Below are positions 42,757-51,770 of a stretch of DNA of 64,000 bases, piece by piece. The stretch's first letter is position 1. Each line of letters opens with the position of its first letter. Position numbers and translations under genes: made by a program. The notes beneath the pieces were generated by a model. That model worked only from the letters and a program-made list of their open reading frames with translations, made no database searches and was not told the origin of the DNA. The stretch comes from Streptomyces longisporoflavus (GTDB lineage: Bacteria > Actinomycetota > Actinomycetes > Streptomycetales > Streptomycetaceae), in NCBI RefSeq assembly GCF_014649775.1, contig NZ_BMTR01000014.1:124001-188000 (forward strand). The letters are read 5' to 3'.

Positions 42757-42830
42757 GTGCTTCCGCACAAGCTCTCCCGCCTGCCCACTCCGGTTGCCCC
42801 ACGTGGCTCGGTCCGGGCGGCGGGATACGG

Positions 42831-43661
42831 CTAGATCAAGCCGTGTTCGGTCAGGTAGTCCAGTTGCGCCCTGACCGACAGTTCCGCCGCCGGCCACAAG
42901 GAGCGGTCCACGTCCGCGTACACATGGGCGACCACCTCCGCGGGCGCCGCGTAGCCGTTCTCGACGGCCGTCTCGACCTGGGCCAGTCGGTTCGCGCGGT
43001 GGGCGAGGTAGAACTCGACGACCCCCTGGGCGTCCTCCAGCACCGGCCCGTGGCCCGGCAGGACCGTGTGTACGCCGTCGTCGACCGACAGGGACCGCAG
43101 GCGCCGCAGCGAGTCGAGATAGTCCCCCAGACGGCCGTCAGGGTGGGCCACGACCGTCGTACCGCGGCCCAGGACCGTATCGCCCGTCAGAACCGCCTGA
43201 TCGGCCGGAAGGTGGAAGCAGAGGGAATCGGCGGTGTGCCCCGGCGTCGGGACCACGCGCAGTTCCAGGCCGCCCGTCGTGATCACGTCCCCCGCGTCCA
43301 GGCCCTCGTCGCCCAGGCGCAGCGCGGGGTCGAGGGCCCGCACCTTGGTACGGGTCAGCTCGGCGAAGCGCGCGGCGCCTTCCGCGTGGTCGGGGTGGCC
43401 GTGGGTGAGGAGGGTGAGCGCGACCCGCTGTCCGGCCTTCTCCGCCGTGGCGATGACGTTCTGGAGGTGGGTGTCGTCCAGTGGCCCCGGGTCGATGACG
43501 ACAGCGAGCCCGGAATCCGGCTCGGACACGATCCAGGTGTTGGTCCCGTCCAGCGTCATCGCGGACGCGTTGGGGGCCAGTACGTTGACGGCGCGGGCGG
43601 TGGCGGGACCACTGAGGACTCCGCCCCTTGGCTGTCCGGGGAGGGCGGCGGCTTCAGTCAT
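42831..43661 (-). CDS. Metallo-beta-lactamase-fold hydrolase
   Basis: 276 residues. THGHPDHAEG is the HxHxDH metal site, PTPGHTADSLCFH carries the next His, TGDTVLG the bridging Asp and LPGHGP the last His, so two metals can be bound. Sequence is closest to LACTB2/RNase-like hydrolases; substrate unknown. The ATG at 43661 has GGAG upstream; the open frame beyond it is a Cys/His/Pro repeat-like region that I do not accept as coding. The same gene neighbours crp in mycobacteria (Rv3677c). Confidence 0.88.
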   Translation of the reverse strand: MTEAAALPGQPRGGVLSGPATARAVNVLAPNASAMTLDGTNTWIVSEPDSGLAVVIDPGPLDDTHLQNVIATAEKAGQRVALTLLTHGHPDHAEGAARFAELTRTKVRALDPALRLGDEGLDAGDVITTGGLELRVVPTPGHTADSLCFHLPADQAVLTGDTVLGRGTTVVAHPDGRLGDYLDSLRRLRSLSVDDGVHTVLPGHGPVLEDAQGVVEFYLAHRANRLAQVETAVENGYAAPAEVVAHVYADVDRSLWPAAELSVRAQLDYLTEHGLI

Positions 43662-43779
43662 GCGGGGGTGGCTCCCGTCCGGGTCGTGGCAGGGGTGGCA
43701 AGGGCGGCAGGGGTGACAGGTGGGGTCGTGGTGACGGGCGTGACCGCGGTGGCAGGCACCCCGGCGCACCTCACCGGCA

Positions 43780-44646
43780 TCACGCCTGGCCCCCCGTAGG
43801 GATGCGCTTGGTGAATTCGGTGTGGCCCGGCCAGGACAGGATCAACTCTCCGTCCTCCAAGCGGGCTTGTGCCAGGACCGGGGTCAGGTCGCGTTCCGGG
43901 GCCGCGGCCAGGGCGTCCGCGGCCGAGCCGTACGGGCTCAGCTGGCGCAGGGTCGCGATGGTCGGCGGCATCATCAGGAGGTCGCCCTTGTCGTATCCCG
44001 CGGTGGCCTCCCCCGGAGCGATCCACACCGTACGGTCGGCCTCCGTGGAGGCATTGCGGGTGCGCTGCCCCTCCGGGAGGGCCGCCACGAAGAAGAACGT
44101 GTCGTAGCGCTTCGGCTCGAACTCCGGAGTGATCCAGCGCGCCCAGGCGGCGAGCAGGTCGCTGCGCAGGACCAGGCCCCTGCGGTCCAGGAACTGGGCG
44201 AAGGAGAACTCCCGCGCCACCAGCGCCTCGCGGTCCGCCTCCCAGTCGTCCCCCGTGGTGTCGCCGACGACGCTCGACGGGGTCGGCCCCGCCAGCAGGA
44301 CGCCCGCCTCCTCGTACGTCTCGCGCACGGCGGCGCAGACGATCGCCTGGGCGCCCGGCTCGTCCACGCCGAGGCGCGCGGCCCAGGACGCGAGGGACGG
44401 GCCCGCCCAGCGCACGAGGTGATCGTCGTCGCGCGGGTCCACACCGCCGCCCGGATACGCGTACGCGCCTCCGGCGAATGCCATGGAGGCGCGTCTGCGC
44501 AGCATGTGTACGGCGGGGCCCGCCACGGAGTCCCGCAGGAGCATGACCGTGGCCGCCCGGCGCGGAGTCGCGGGCGTCAGTTCGCCGCTGCTCAGCGCAC
44601 GGATGCGGTCGGGCCACTCCGGGGGATACCACTGCCCATTAGCCAT
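43780..44646 (-). CDS. Nudix hydrolase (extended, RNA-cap/ADP-ribose-like group)
   Basis: 288 residues. The Nudix helix is VRETYEEAGVLLAG (REXXEEXG), preceded by AYAYPGGGVDPRDDD. A long insertion before the helix and an extra helical region afterwards (LDRRGLVLRSDLLAAWARWI) resemble the NUDT19/NudF-like group acting on CoA or nucleotide diphosphates. Start at ATG 44646; ribosome-binding site weak. The 118-bp gap to the MBL gene is a GGCAGGGGTG-type low-complexity stretch. Confidence 0.85.
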   Translation of the reverse strand: MANGQWYPPEWPDRIRALSSGELTPATPRRAATVMLLRDSVAGPAVHMLRRRASMAFAGGAYAYPGGGVDPRDDDHLVRWAGPSLASWAARLGVDEPGAQAIVCAAVRETYEEAGVLLAGPTPSSVVGDTTGDDWEADREALVAREFSFAQFLDRRGLVLRSDLLAAWARWITPEFEPKRYDTFFFVAALPEGQRTRNASTEADRTVWIAPGEATAGYDKGDLLMMPPTIATLRQLSPYGSAADALAAAPERDLTPVLAQARLEDGELILSWPGHTEFTKRIPTGGQA

Positions 44647-44754
44647 GGGCGGAGGCTATCCCCTGGCGGGCTGATGTTCGAGGGGCAACTATCGGGTGCC
44701 AGAAGGCGGCCGGAAACCGCCCGGCTGGGCAGCCGGGGCAGCCGGGACAAAGGG

Positions 44755-45225
44755 CTACGCCTCGGTCAGCTCCACCTGGATCTCGACCTCGACCGGCGCG
44801 TCCAGCGGCAGGACCGCGACGCCCACCGCGCTGCGGGCGTGCACGCCCTTGTCGCCGAGCACCTCGCCCAGCAGCTCGCTCGTGCCGTTGATCACCGCGG
44901 GCTGGCCCGTGAAGTCCGGGGCGGACGCCACGAAGCCGACGACCTTCACGACGCGCGCGACACGGTCCAGGTCACCGGCGACGGACTTCACCGCGGCGAG
45001 CGCGTTGAGTCCGCACGTACGGGCCAGTTCCTTGGCCTCCTCGGGGGTCACCTCTCCGCCGACCTTGCCGGTCACCGGAAGCTTGCCCTCCACCATCGGG
45101 AGCTGGCCCGAGGTGTACACGTACACACCGGACTGCACCGCCGGCTGATAGGCGGCGAGCGGCGGCACGACCTCGGGCAGTGTCAGGCCGAGCTCGGCCA
45201 GCTTCGCCTCGACGGCCCCGCTCAT
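44755..45225 (-). CDS. RidA/YjgF-family protein
   Basis: 156 residues. The trimeric RidA fold is indicated by GVYVYTSGQLPMVEGKLPVT, a central helix (EEAKELARTCGLNALAAVKS), DLDRVARVVKVVGFV, and HARSAVGVAVLPLDAPVEVE near the end, with the conserved Arg in HARSA. RidA enzymes hydrolyse reactive enamine/imine intermediates from PLP enzymes. The ATG at 45225 overlaps the DUF4177 gene stop by 4 bp; the longer frame to 45375 is a shadow of that gene. Confidence 0.9.
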   Translation of the reverse strand: MSGAVEAKLAELGLTLPEVVPPLAAYQPAVQSGVYVYTSGQLPMVEGKLPVTGKVGGEVTPEEAKELARTCGLNALAAVKSVAGDLDRVARVVKVVGFVASAPDFTGQPAVINGTSELLGEVLGDKGVHARSAVGVAVLPLDAPVEVEIQVELTEA

Positions 45226-45383
45226 CCCTGCTTCTCCCGCTTCAGGTAGGCCACGAGCTGCTCGGAGTTGTTCGGCCCGGGCACGACCTGGACGAGCTCC
45301 CAGCCGTCCTCGCCCCAGGTGTCCAGAATCTGCTTCGTGGCATGGACGAGCAGCGGCACGGTTGCGTATTCCCACTTGGTCAT
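45222..45383 (-). CDS. DUF4177-type small protein (53 residues)
   Basis: The minus strand reads MTKWEYATVPLLVHATKQIL, continues DTWGEDGWELVQVVPGPNNS and ends YLKREKQG. WEY at the start and DGWELVQV in the middle are the family hallmarks. The ATGA overlap with ridA shows coupling. No Shine-Dalgarno is visible; TACAGT lies exactly 7 nt before the ATG, so the transcript is probably leaderless. Function unknown. Confidence 0.85.
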   Translation of the reverse strand: MTKWEYATVPLLVHATKQILDTWGEDGWELVQVVPGPNNSEQLVAYLKREKQG

Positions 45384-45465
45384 GTGGCCGACTGTAGCCG
45401 TTGTGAGGCGCTGCTCACGGTGGCCTCCTGCTTAGCCCCCGCGGCGACTGGTTAGGCTCGGAAGT

Positions 45466-46446
45466 GTGAGCAGGCTCCAGGTCGTCAGCGGCAAGGGCGG
45501 TACCGGCAAGACCACGGTGGCCGCCGCACTCGCGCTCGCCCTCGCGACGGAGGGCAAGCGCACCCTCCTCGTGGAGGTCGAGGGCAGACAAGGCATCGCG
45601 CAGCTCTTCGAAACCGAAGCGCTGCCGTATGAGGAGCGGAAGATCGCCGTCGCTCCCGGGGGCGGGGAGGTGTATGCCCTTGCCATCGATCCCGAACTGG
45701 CGTTGCTCGACTACCTCCAGATGTTCTACAAGCTGGGGGGCGCCGGACGCGCGCTCAAGAAGCTCGGCGCCATCGACTTCGCCACCACGGTCGCGCCCGG
45801 CCTGCGGGACGTCCTGCTGACCGGCAAGGCCTGCGAGGCCGTACGCCGCAAGGACAAGAACGGGCGGTACGCGTACGACTGCGTGGTGATGGACGCGCCG
45901 CCCACCGGCCGCATCACGCGCTTCCTGAACGTGAACGACGAAGTCGCGGGGCTGGCCAAGATCGGGCCCATACACAATCAGGCGCAGGCCGTGATGCGCG
46001 TCCTGAAGTCACCCGAGACAGCGGTGCACCTGGTGACGCTCCTGGAGGAGATGCCCGTCCAGGAGACCGCCGACGGGATCGCCGAGCTGCGTGCCGCGAA
46101 GCTCCCCGTGGGACGCGTCATCGTGAACATGGTGCGGCCGGCGCTGCTCGACGAGGCATCCCTGGAGCTCGGGCTCGAGCAGACCCCGCGTACCGCCATC
46201 GCCAAGTCCCTGTCCGCCGCCGGGCTCGGCGGGGCCCGTCGCGGCGGTGTCGCCGAGCGTCTGGTGGACCCGCTCCTGGAGCAGGCCGCCGAGTACGCCG
46301 AGCGGCACGCCCTGGAGCGCTCCCAGCGGGACGTCCTGGGCGAGCTCGGCCTCCCCCTGCACGAACTCCCGCTGCTGGCCGGCGGAATGGACCTGGCGGG
46401 CCTCTACGAACTTGCCAAGGAACTGCGGAAGCAAGGGATCGCATGA
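45466..46446 (+). CDS. ArsA/GET3-like ATPase, first of pair
   Basis: 326 residues. The deviant P-loop GKGGTGKTTVAA is at about residue 9-20, then LLVEVEGRQGIAQLFETEA and CVVMDAPPTGRITRFLNV (switch II). It resembles arsenite-pump ATPases, but no ArsB or other ars gene is near, and the metal-binding cysteines of ArsA are not evident. In M. tuberculosis the orthologous pair Rv3679/Rv3680 form a complex. The GTG start has GGAAG upstream. Coupled to the next ATPase by an ATGA overlap. Confidence 0.9.
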   Translation: MSRLQVVSGKGGTGKTTVAAALALALATEGKRTLLVEVEGRQGIAQLFETEALPYEERKIAVAPGGGEVYALAIDPELALLDYLQMFYKLGGAGRALKKLGAIDFATTVAPGLRDVLLTGKACEAVRRKDKNGRYAYDCVVMDAPPTGRITRFLNVNDEVAGLAKIGPIHNQAQAVMRVLKSPETAVHLVTLLEEMPVQETADGIAELRAAKLPVGRVIVNMVRPALLDEASLELGLEQTPRTAIAKSLSAAGLGGARRGGVAERLVDPLLEQAAEYAERHALERSQRDVLGELGLPLHELPLLAGGMDLAGLYELAKELRKQGIA

Positions 46447-47891
46447 GCTCGGACCCCGCACGTAACGCTTCGAATGCCTCGAACGCCTCGGATGCCTCGA
46501 AGCGCTCGGGCGCCTCGGACCCCGCGCGGCACGCGGACGCGACACGCCGCCTGGACCCGGCCCGCACGCTCGACGTGGACGCCCTGATCGACGACCCGAA
46601 GACCCGCATCGTGGTGTGCTGCGGCTCCGGCGGCGTCGGCAAGACGACCACGGCCGCCGCGCTGGGCCTGCGCGCCGCCGAGCGGGGCCGCAAGGTCGTC
46701 GTCCTGACCATCGACCCGGCGCGCCGGCTCGCGCAGTCCATGGGGATCGACTCGCTCGACAACGTCCCGCGCCGGGTCAAGTCCATCGACGGGTCCGGCA
46801 CCGGCGAGCTGCACGCCATGATGCTCGACATGAAGCGCACCTTCGACGAGATCGTCGAGGCGCACGCGGACAAGGAGCGGGCGAGCGCGATCCTCAACAA
46901 CCCCTTCTACCAGTCGCTTTCGGCGGGCTTCGCGGGCACGCAGGAGTACATGGCGATGGAGAAGCTGGGGCAGCTGCGCGCCCGCGACGAGTGGGACCTG
47001 ATCGTCGTCGACACGCCGCCGTCGCGCTCGGCCCTGGACTTCCTCGACGCGCCGAAGCGCCTCGGCTCCTTCCTGGACGGGAAGCTGATCCGGGTGCTCA
47101 TGGCCCCGGCGAAGGTCGGCGGCCGGGCCGGGATGAAGTTCCTGAACGTCGGGATGTCGATGATGACGGGAGCCCTCGGCAAGCTGCTCGGCGGGCAACT
47201 GCTGCGTGACGTCCAGACGTTCGTCGCCGCGATGGACACCATGTTCGGCGGCTTCCGCACCCGGGCGGACGCCACGTACCGGCTGCTCCAGGCGCCGGGA
47301 ACGGCGTTCCTCGTGGTGGCCTCGCCGGAGCGGGACGCTCTGCGCGAGGCGGCGTATTTCGTGGAGCGCCTGGCCGCGGACGACATGCCGCTCGCGGGGC
47401 TCGTGCTCAACCGGGTGCACGGCAGCGGCGCCGCTCAGCTCTCGGCCGAGCGCGCTCTCGCCGCCGCGGAAAATCTTGATGAGAGCCGCATTGTGGATCA
47501 GGAGGACGGGAAGGTTGGAGTGCGTAGCTCCCACGAGGCTCCCGGCCACTCCCCCGAGTCACCCGAGTCCCCCGGCGGCTCCGAGACCGCCGACTCCGAG
47601 ACAGTCGGTTCCGAGACAGTCGGTTCCGAAGCCCAAGCACCTTCCGAACTCCACGACGCGCATCCACCCGTGGCACAGCTGACCGCCGGTCTGCTGCGTC
47701 TGCACGCGGAGCGCATGCGGCTGCTCGCACGGGAACAGCGCACGCGCGATCGCTTCACCGCGCTTCACCCCGAGGTGGCCGTGGCCGAAGTGTCGGCGCT
47801 GCCGGGTGACGTGCACGACCTGGCAGGCCTTCGGGCCATCGGGGACCGGCTCGCGGCCGGTACCGACGGTGACCCGGCCGGAGCTGCCTGA
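46443..47891 (+). CDS. ArsA/GET3-like ATPase, second of pair
   Basis: 482 residues. After a Ser/Ala/Asn-rich N-terminus (NASNASNASDASKRSGAS) comes the P-loop VVCCGSGGVGKTTTAAAL at about 57-74, VLTIDPARRLAQSMG, and LIVVDTPPSRSALDFLDAPK (switch II). Residues around 355-405 are a repetitive acidic insert (SPESPESPGGSE, SETVGSETVGSE) that interrupts the ATPase fold near its end and is probably a species-specific disordered loop. It should act as a heterodimer with the preceding protein; client unknown. Confidence 0.9.
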   Translation: MSSDPARNASNASNASDASKRSGASDPARHADATRRLDPARTLDVDALIDDPKTRIVVCCGSGGVGKTTTAAALGLRAAERGRKVVVLTIDPARRLAQSMGIDSLDNVPRRVKSIDGSGTGELHAMMLDMKRTFDEIVEAHADKERASAILNNPFYQSLSAGFAGTQEYMAMEKLGQLRARDEWDLIVVDTPPSRSALDFLDAPKRLGSFLDGKLIRVLMAPAKVGGRAGMKFLNVGMSMMTGALGKLLGGQLLRDVQTFVAAMDTMFGGFRTRADATYRLLQAPGTAFLVVASPERDALREAAYFVERLAADDMPLAGLVLNRVHGSGAAQLSAERALAAAENLDESRIVDQEDGKVGVRSSHEAPGHSPESPESPGGSETADSETVGSETVGSEAQAPSELHDAHPPVAQLTAGLLRLHAERMRLLAREQRTRDRFTALHPEVAVAEVSALPGDVHDLAGLRAIGDRLAAGTDGDPAGAA

Positions 47892-48081
47892 GCAGGGACG
47901 GACCACGGTCAGCTGACCCGCTGCCAACGGACCCGCTACCACCCGACCCACCGTCACCCGGCCCGCTGTCACCCGGCCCGTGCGTGGGGGCTCTTCCGCT
48001 TCGCTTCCCGGCCCGTGGGAGGCCTCCCCGCCACCTGGCCGGTGGGGGGTCTGTGCCGCACCGCTACGCGGCGGACGGGCG

Positions 48082-48426
48082 CTAACCCACTGCCGCGTAG
48101 CTCTCGTACGTCTCGTCGTCCTCCAAATCCACGGGCAGCAGGCCCGCGCCACGCTCGTACTCGGACCGCGCCGTCTCCAGCAGACGGCGCCATGAGGTGA
48201 CGGTGGGACGCCTGCGCAGCAACGCGCGGCGCTCCCGCTCGGTCATGCCACCCCACACGCCGAATTCGACGCGGTTGTCCAGCGCGTCGGCCAGGCACTC
48301 CGTGCGCACCGGACATCCGGTGCACACCGCCTTGGCCCTGTTCTGCGCTGCTCCTTGAACGAACAGTTCATCTGGATCGGTAGTGCGGCAGGCCGCCTGC
48401 GCACTCCAGTCGGTTACCCAGCCCAT
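48082..48426 (-). CDS. wblA: WhiB-like iron-sulfur regulator WblA
   Basis: 114 residues. Cys13, Cys35, Cys38 and Cys44 (C-x21-C-x2-C-x5-C) bind a [4Fe-4S] cluster, GVWGGMTERERRAL is the WhiB turn, and RRRPTVTSW the basic DNA-binding segment. In Streptomyces WblA promotes aerial development and represses antibiotic synthesis; its place beside the large PBP matches whiB4-ponA2 in mycobacteria. I use ATG 48426, which gives the family N-terminus MGWVTDWSAQAAC; an in-frame ATG at 48483 would add 19 residues and lacks a good ribosome-binding site. Confidence 0.93.
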   Translation of the reverse strand: MGWVTDWSAQAACRTTDPDELFVQGAAQNRAKAVCTGCPVRTECLADALDNRVEFGVWGGMTERERRALLRRRPTVTSWRRLLETARSEYERGAGLLPVDLEDDETYESYAAVG

Positions 48427-48844
48427 ACCGGCGCCGTCCTCTCCCGAATCGAGGCTCCCCCACGGCGGCAGCGGCATATTCACCGCCGCCAGTTGAGGAC
48501 GTTACGGAAGGTGGGCAGTGCGCAACACCCCCTTCGGGCCCAATCTTGAATGGCCCGAACGGACTATGCGTAAGCGGCAGATCACCCGACGGAGTGAGCT
48601 GGCGACATGCGTGATCAACCCGGCAAATGCGGGCACTTCAGCTGAGTCACAACGGGCATCGAATGCCGCATGAGGCGAATTCGGGCACTGCCCCGCGCCT
48701 GCTCGAACAAGCAGGGAGGTACCCCGACCGGAATCCGGGACCGAGGGAGGGACTGTTGCCGAACCGCACGGCTGTGACAGTTGAGAGCAGCTTAGGCCAA
48801 GGCATTGAGGCGTGTCCGGCGATTCAGAACGTAGGCTGCCCCTC
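48427..48844. other. Divergent wblA / PBP control region
   Basis: 418 bp. It holds a perfect 8-bp inverted repeat TTCGGGCC/GGCCCGAA (48533-48559), which would fall in the wblA leader if transcription starts near 48590 or beyond, and a TAGGCT element 7 nt before the PBP ATG. No gene accepted. Confidence 0.5.
48533..48559 (-). promoter_or_regulatory. Stem-loop in the wblA upstream region
   Basis: TTCGGGCC and GGCCCGAA are perfectly complementary around an 11-nt loop, about 107 nt upstream of the wblA ATG. It may be a leader hairpin or a regulator site. Confidence 0.4.
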
Positions 48845-51133
48845 ATGGGAAAGAAGCGCTCGGGCGGTGGTCTGTCACCAACTCAGCAGGCCGCGAAGTT
48901 CCTAGGTGTCAGCGTGCTCGCGGGAGCCGTGCTGGCAGGCATCGCTCTGCCCGCGGCCGGCGCGCTCGGCCTCGCGGCGAAGGGCTCGGTGGAGGAGTTC
49001 GACGAGATCCCCTCCAACCTGGAGCAGCCGCCGCTGAGCCAGCGCACCACGATCCTGGACAACAAGGGCGGCTCCATCGCCACGGTCTACTCACGTGACC
49101 GCACCGTGGTGCCGCTCGAGGACATCTCGCCGTACATGCAGAAGGCGATCGTCGCGATCGAGGACTCGCGCTTCTACGAGCACGGCGCGGTCGACGCGAA
49201 GGGCATCCTGCGCGCCCTGAACCAGAACGCGCAGAGCGGCGGCGTCTCCCAGGGCGCCTCCACGCTCACGCAGCAGTACGTGAAGAACGTCTTCGTCGAA
49301 GAGGCGGGCAACGACCCGACGAAGGTCGCCGAGGCCACCCAGCAGACGCTCGGGCGCAAGATCCGCGAGCTGAAGTACGCGATCCAGGTCGAGGAGAAGC
49401 TGGGCAAGAAGCGCATCCTCAGCAACTACCTGAACATCACCTACTTCGGGCAGCAGGCGTACGGAGTCGAGGCCGCGTCCCAGCGCTACTTCTCCAAGCC
49501 CGCCAAGGATCTGCAGGTCCAGGAGGCCGCGCTGCTCGCCGGCATCGTGCAGTCCCCCAGCCGGTACGACCCGGTGAACGACTCCGAGGAAGCCACCAAG
49601 CGCCGCAACACCGTGCTCCAGCGGATGGCGGAGACGCACGACCTCACGCAGGCGGAGGCCGCGGAGGCGAAGGCGAAGCCGCTCGGCCTGAAGGTGAGCA
49701 AGCCCAAGAACGGCTGCATCACGGCGGTCAGCGGCGCCGGGTTCTTCTGTGACTACGTACGCGAGGTCTTCCTCTCCGACCCGGTCTTCGGCAAGACCCA
49801 GAAGGAACGGGCCAAGGTCTGGAACCAGGGCGGTCTGCGGATCAAGACGACGCTCGATCCGCAGTCGCAGCAGTCCGTGCAGGCATCGATAAAGGATCAC
49901 GTCTACCAGTCCGACGACGTGGCGACGGCGGCCACCATCGTCGAGCCCGGCACCGGCAAGATCCTGGGGATGGGCCAGTCGCGGCCCTACGGCATCAACC
50001 TCAAGGACAACGAGACCTCGATGAACCTGTCCGTGGACCACGCCATGGGCGGCGGCGCGGGCTACCAGCCGGGGTCGACCTTCAAGCCGATCGTCGCGGC
50101 GGCCGCCCTGGAGGGCGGCATGTCCCCGACGAAGAGCTACGGCTCGCCGTACGAGATGCCGTATCCCGACAGCGTCGCGGCCTGCGACGGCAAGAAGTGG
50201 CTCAACTCGGGCGGCGCCAAGCTCACCAACGAGAACGAGACCGAGGTCGGCCCGTACGACATGCGGGAAGCGACCGCGAAGTCGGTCAACACCTACTACG
50301 TCGAGATGATCGGAGACATCGGGATCTGCCCGGTGACGCAGATGGCCGAGAAGATGGGCGTCGAGCGGGCCGACGGCAGGAAGATCGACCAGGCGCCGTC
50401 GATCGCGCTCGGCACCCAGGAGATGTCGCCGCTGACGATGGCGAGCGCGTACGCGACGTTCGCGGCACGCGGTAAGTACTGCTCGCCGATCGCGATCGAG
50501 TCGATCTCCGCTCCGGGCGGCAAGTCGCTGCCGGTGCCGAAGTCGACGTGCTCGCGTGCGATGTCGACAAAGACGGCCGACACGATGAACACCCTCCTGA
50601 AGGGCGTGGTCGAGGACGGAACCGGCAAGCAGGCCGGCCTCGGCTCCCGCGCGAGCGCGGGCAAGACGGGTACGACCGACTACCGCTACGCCGCCTGGTT
50701 CGTGGGCTACACCCCGAACATGTCGGGCGCGGTCTGGGTCGGCGACCCGCAGCACAAGCGGCAGATGGTCAACATCCCCATCGGCGGCCGTACGTACGGC
50801 AAGGTCTTCGGTGGTGAGGTGCCGGGTCCGATCTGGCGGGACGCGATGAGCGGAGCGCTCGCGGGCAAGCCCGCGCCGGGCTTCCACACCGTCCACATCC
50901 CGAACGGCGACAAGGACAAGGACGAGCACCACGACGACGGCAAGCCGGGCGACAGCGGCAACGGCAACGGCGGTGGCGGCAACGGCGGCGGCAGCAACGG
51001 TGGCGGCGGTGACGACGGCGGGGACGACAACCCCTGGCCGGACATCTCCCTGCCGCCGGACGTCATCGGCGGTGGTGGCAACGGCGGGAACGGCAATGGC
51101 AACGGCGGCGGGATCGGCGGCTGGAACCGGTAA
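48845..51133 (+). CDS. Class A penicillin-binding protein (PonA2-like)
   Basis: 762 residues, bifunctional peptidoglycan synthase. A short cytoplasmic N-terminus and one membrane helix lead to the GT51 domain (catalytic Glu in AIEDSRFYEHGAVD, about 105; QGASTLTQQYVKN), then the transpeptidase with SxxK in STFKP (about 411), SVN (about 479) and KTGT (about 605). The last 70 residues are a Gly/Asn/Asp-rich, probably disordered tail. ATG 48845 is chosen over the GTG-open frame at 48812; TAGGCT 7 nt upstream and no Shine-Dalgarno point to a leaderless message. Divergent from wblA. Confidence 0.93.
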   Translation: MGKKRSGGGLSPTQQAAKFLGVSVLAGAVLAGIALPAAGALGLAAKGSVEEFDEIPSNLEQPPLSQRTTILDNKGGSIATVYSRDRTVVPLEDISPYMQKAIVAIEDSRFYEHGAVDAKGILRALNQNAQSGGVSQGASTLTQQYVKNVFVEEAGNDPTKVAEATQQTLGRKIRELKYAIQVEEKLGKKRILSNYLNITYFGQQAYGVEAASQRYFSKPAKDLQVQEAALLAGIVQSPSRYDPVNDSEEATKRRNTVLQRMAETHDLTQAEAAEAKAKPLGLKVSKPKNGCITAVSGAGFFCDYVREVFLSDPVFGKTQKERAKVWNQGGLRIKTTLDPQSQQSVQASIKDHVYQSDDVATAATIVEPGTGKILGMGQSRPYGINLKDNETSMNLSVDHAMGGGAGYQPGSTFKPIVAAAALEGGMSPTKSYGSPYEMPYPDSVAACDGKKWLNSGGAKLTNENETEVGPYDMREATAKSVNTYYVEMIGDIGICPVTQMAEKMGVERADGRKIDQAPSIALGTQEMSPLTMASAYATFAARGKYCSPIAIESISAPGGKSLPVPKSTCSRAMSTKTADTMNTLLKGVVEDGTGKQAGLGSRASAGKTGTTDYRYAAWFVGYTPNMSGAVWVGDPQHKRQMVNIPIGGRTYGKVFGGEVPGPIWRDAMSGALAGKPAPGFHTVHIPNGDKDKDEHHDDGKPGDSGNGNGGGGNGGGSNGGGGDDGGDDNPWPDISLPPDVIGGGGNGGNGNGNGGGIGGWNR

Positions 51134-51170
51134 TCCCTGATCGCGGACTCGGTACGACTCGGTACGCAAA

Positions 51171-51203
51171 TGAGGGCGCCCCCTGCTTCAGGGGGCGCCC
51201 TCA
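51171..51203 (+). terminator. Terminator between convergent PBP and YqeY genes
   Basis: GAGGGCGCCCCCTG, loop CTT, CAGGGGGCGCCCTC: perfect 14-bp stem. It lies between two converging genes and can serve both. Confidence 0.85.
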
Positions 51204-51230
51204 TCCGCGTACTACGGGATCGGCGGGCTC

Positions 51231-51695
51231 TCAGCCCGCGAGCTGCTTCTTGACCGCGGCGGCGACACGGCCGCCCTCCGCCAGGCCCGCGACCTTCGGG
51301 TTCACGATCTTCATGACCTGGCCCATGGCGCGCGGCCCCTCGGCACCCGCGGCCCTGGCCTCCTCGACCGCCCCGGCGACGATCGCCTGGAGCTCGTCCT
51401 CGGAGAGCTGCTTGGGCAGGTACTCGGCGAGGATCTCGCCCTCCGCCTTCTCCTTCTGGGCCTGCTCCGCACGGCCGCCGTCGGCGAACGCCTCCGCGGC
51501 CTCGCGGCGCTTCTTCGCCTCGCGGGCGATCACCTTCTGCACCTCGTCGTCGGAGAGCTCACGGGCCGTCTTGCCCGCGACCTCCTCCTTCGTGATGGCG
51601 GTCAGGGTCAGCCGGAGCGTCGAGGAGCGCAGCTCGTCACGCCCCCTGATCGCGGCGGTGAGGTCTTCCTGGAGCTTCGACTTGAGCGTGGTCAT
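51231..51695 (-). CDS. GatB/YqeY-domain protein
   Basis: 154 residues. TLKSKLQEDLTAAIRGRDEL, TLRLTLTAITKEEV and LAEYLPKQLSEDELQAIVAG are typical of YqeY, a free-standing form of the helical tail of GatB that is thought to contact tRNA. No amidotransferase catalytic domain is present. Biological role unclear. Single gene, convergent with the PBP. Confidence 0.92.
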   Translation of the reverse strand: MTTLKSKLQEDLTAAIRGRDELRSSTLRLTLTAITKEEVAGKTARELSDDEVQKVIAREAKKRREAAEAFADGGRAEQAQKEKAEGEILAEYLPKQLSEDELQAIVAGAVEEARAAGAEGPRAMGQVMKIVNPKVAGLAEGGRVAAAVKKQLAG

Positions 51696-51770
51696 ACGCT
51701 GATTGTCGCAGGTGTGTACGGCCCGACGCCCGCTGATTTAGGGGGCCTTCGGGTCTGACACGATGGGTGG

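Noticed and set aside
43662..43769. N-terminal extension of the MBL hydrolase (CHPCRPCHPC-type)
   Set aside because: It arises from a low-complexity GGCAGGGGTG stretch; the ATG at 43661 has a ribosome-binding site and gives the normal family start.
45415..45432. GTGAG/CTCAC inverted repeat near the DUF4177 promoter as a Crp site
   Set aside because: Spacing (GTG-N10-CAC) does not fit the GTG-N8-CAC layout of Crp sites.
46443..47891. Arsenite resistance role for the ArsA-like pair
   Set aside because: No ArsB, ArsR, ArsC or characteristic metal-binding cysteines are seen in or near the genes.
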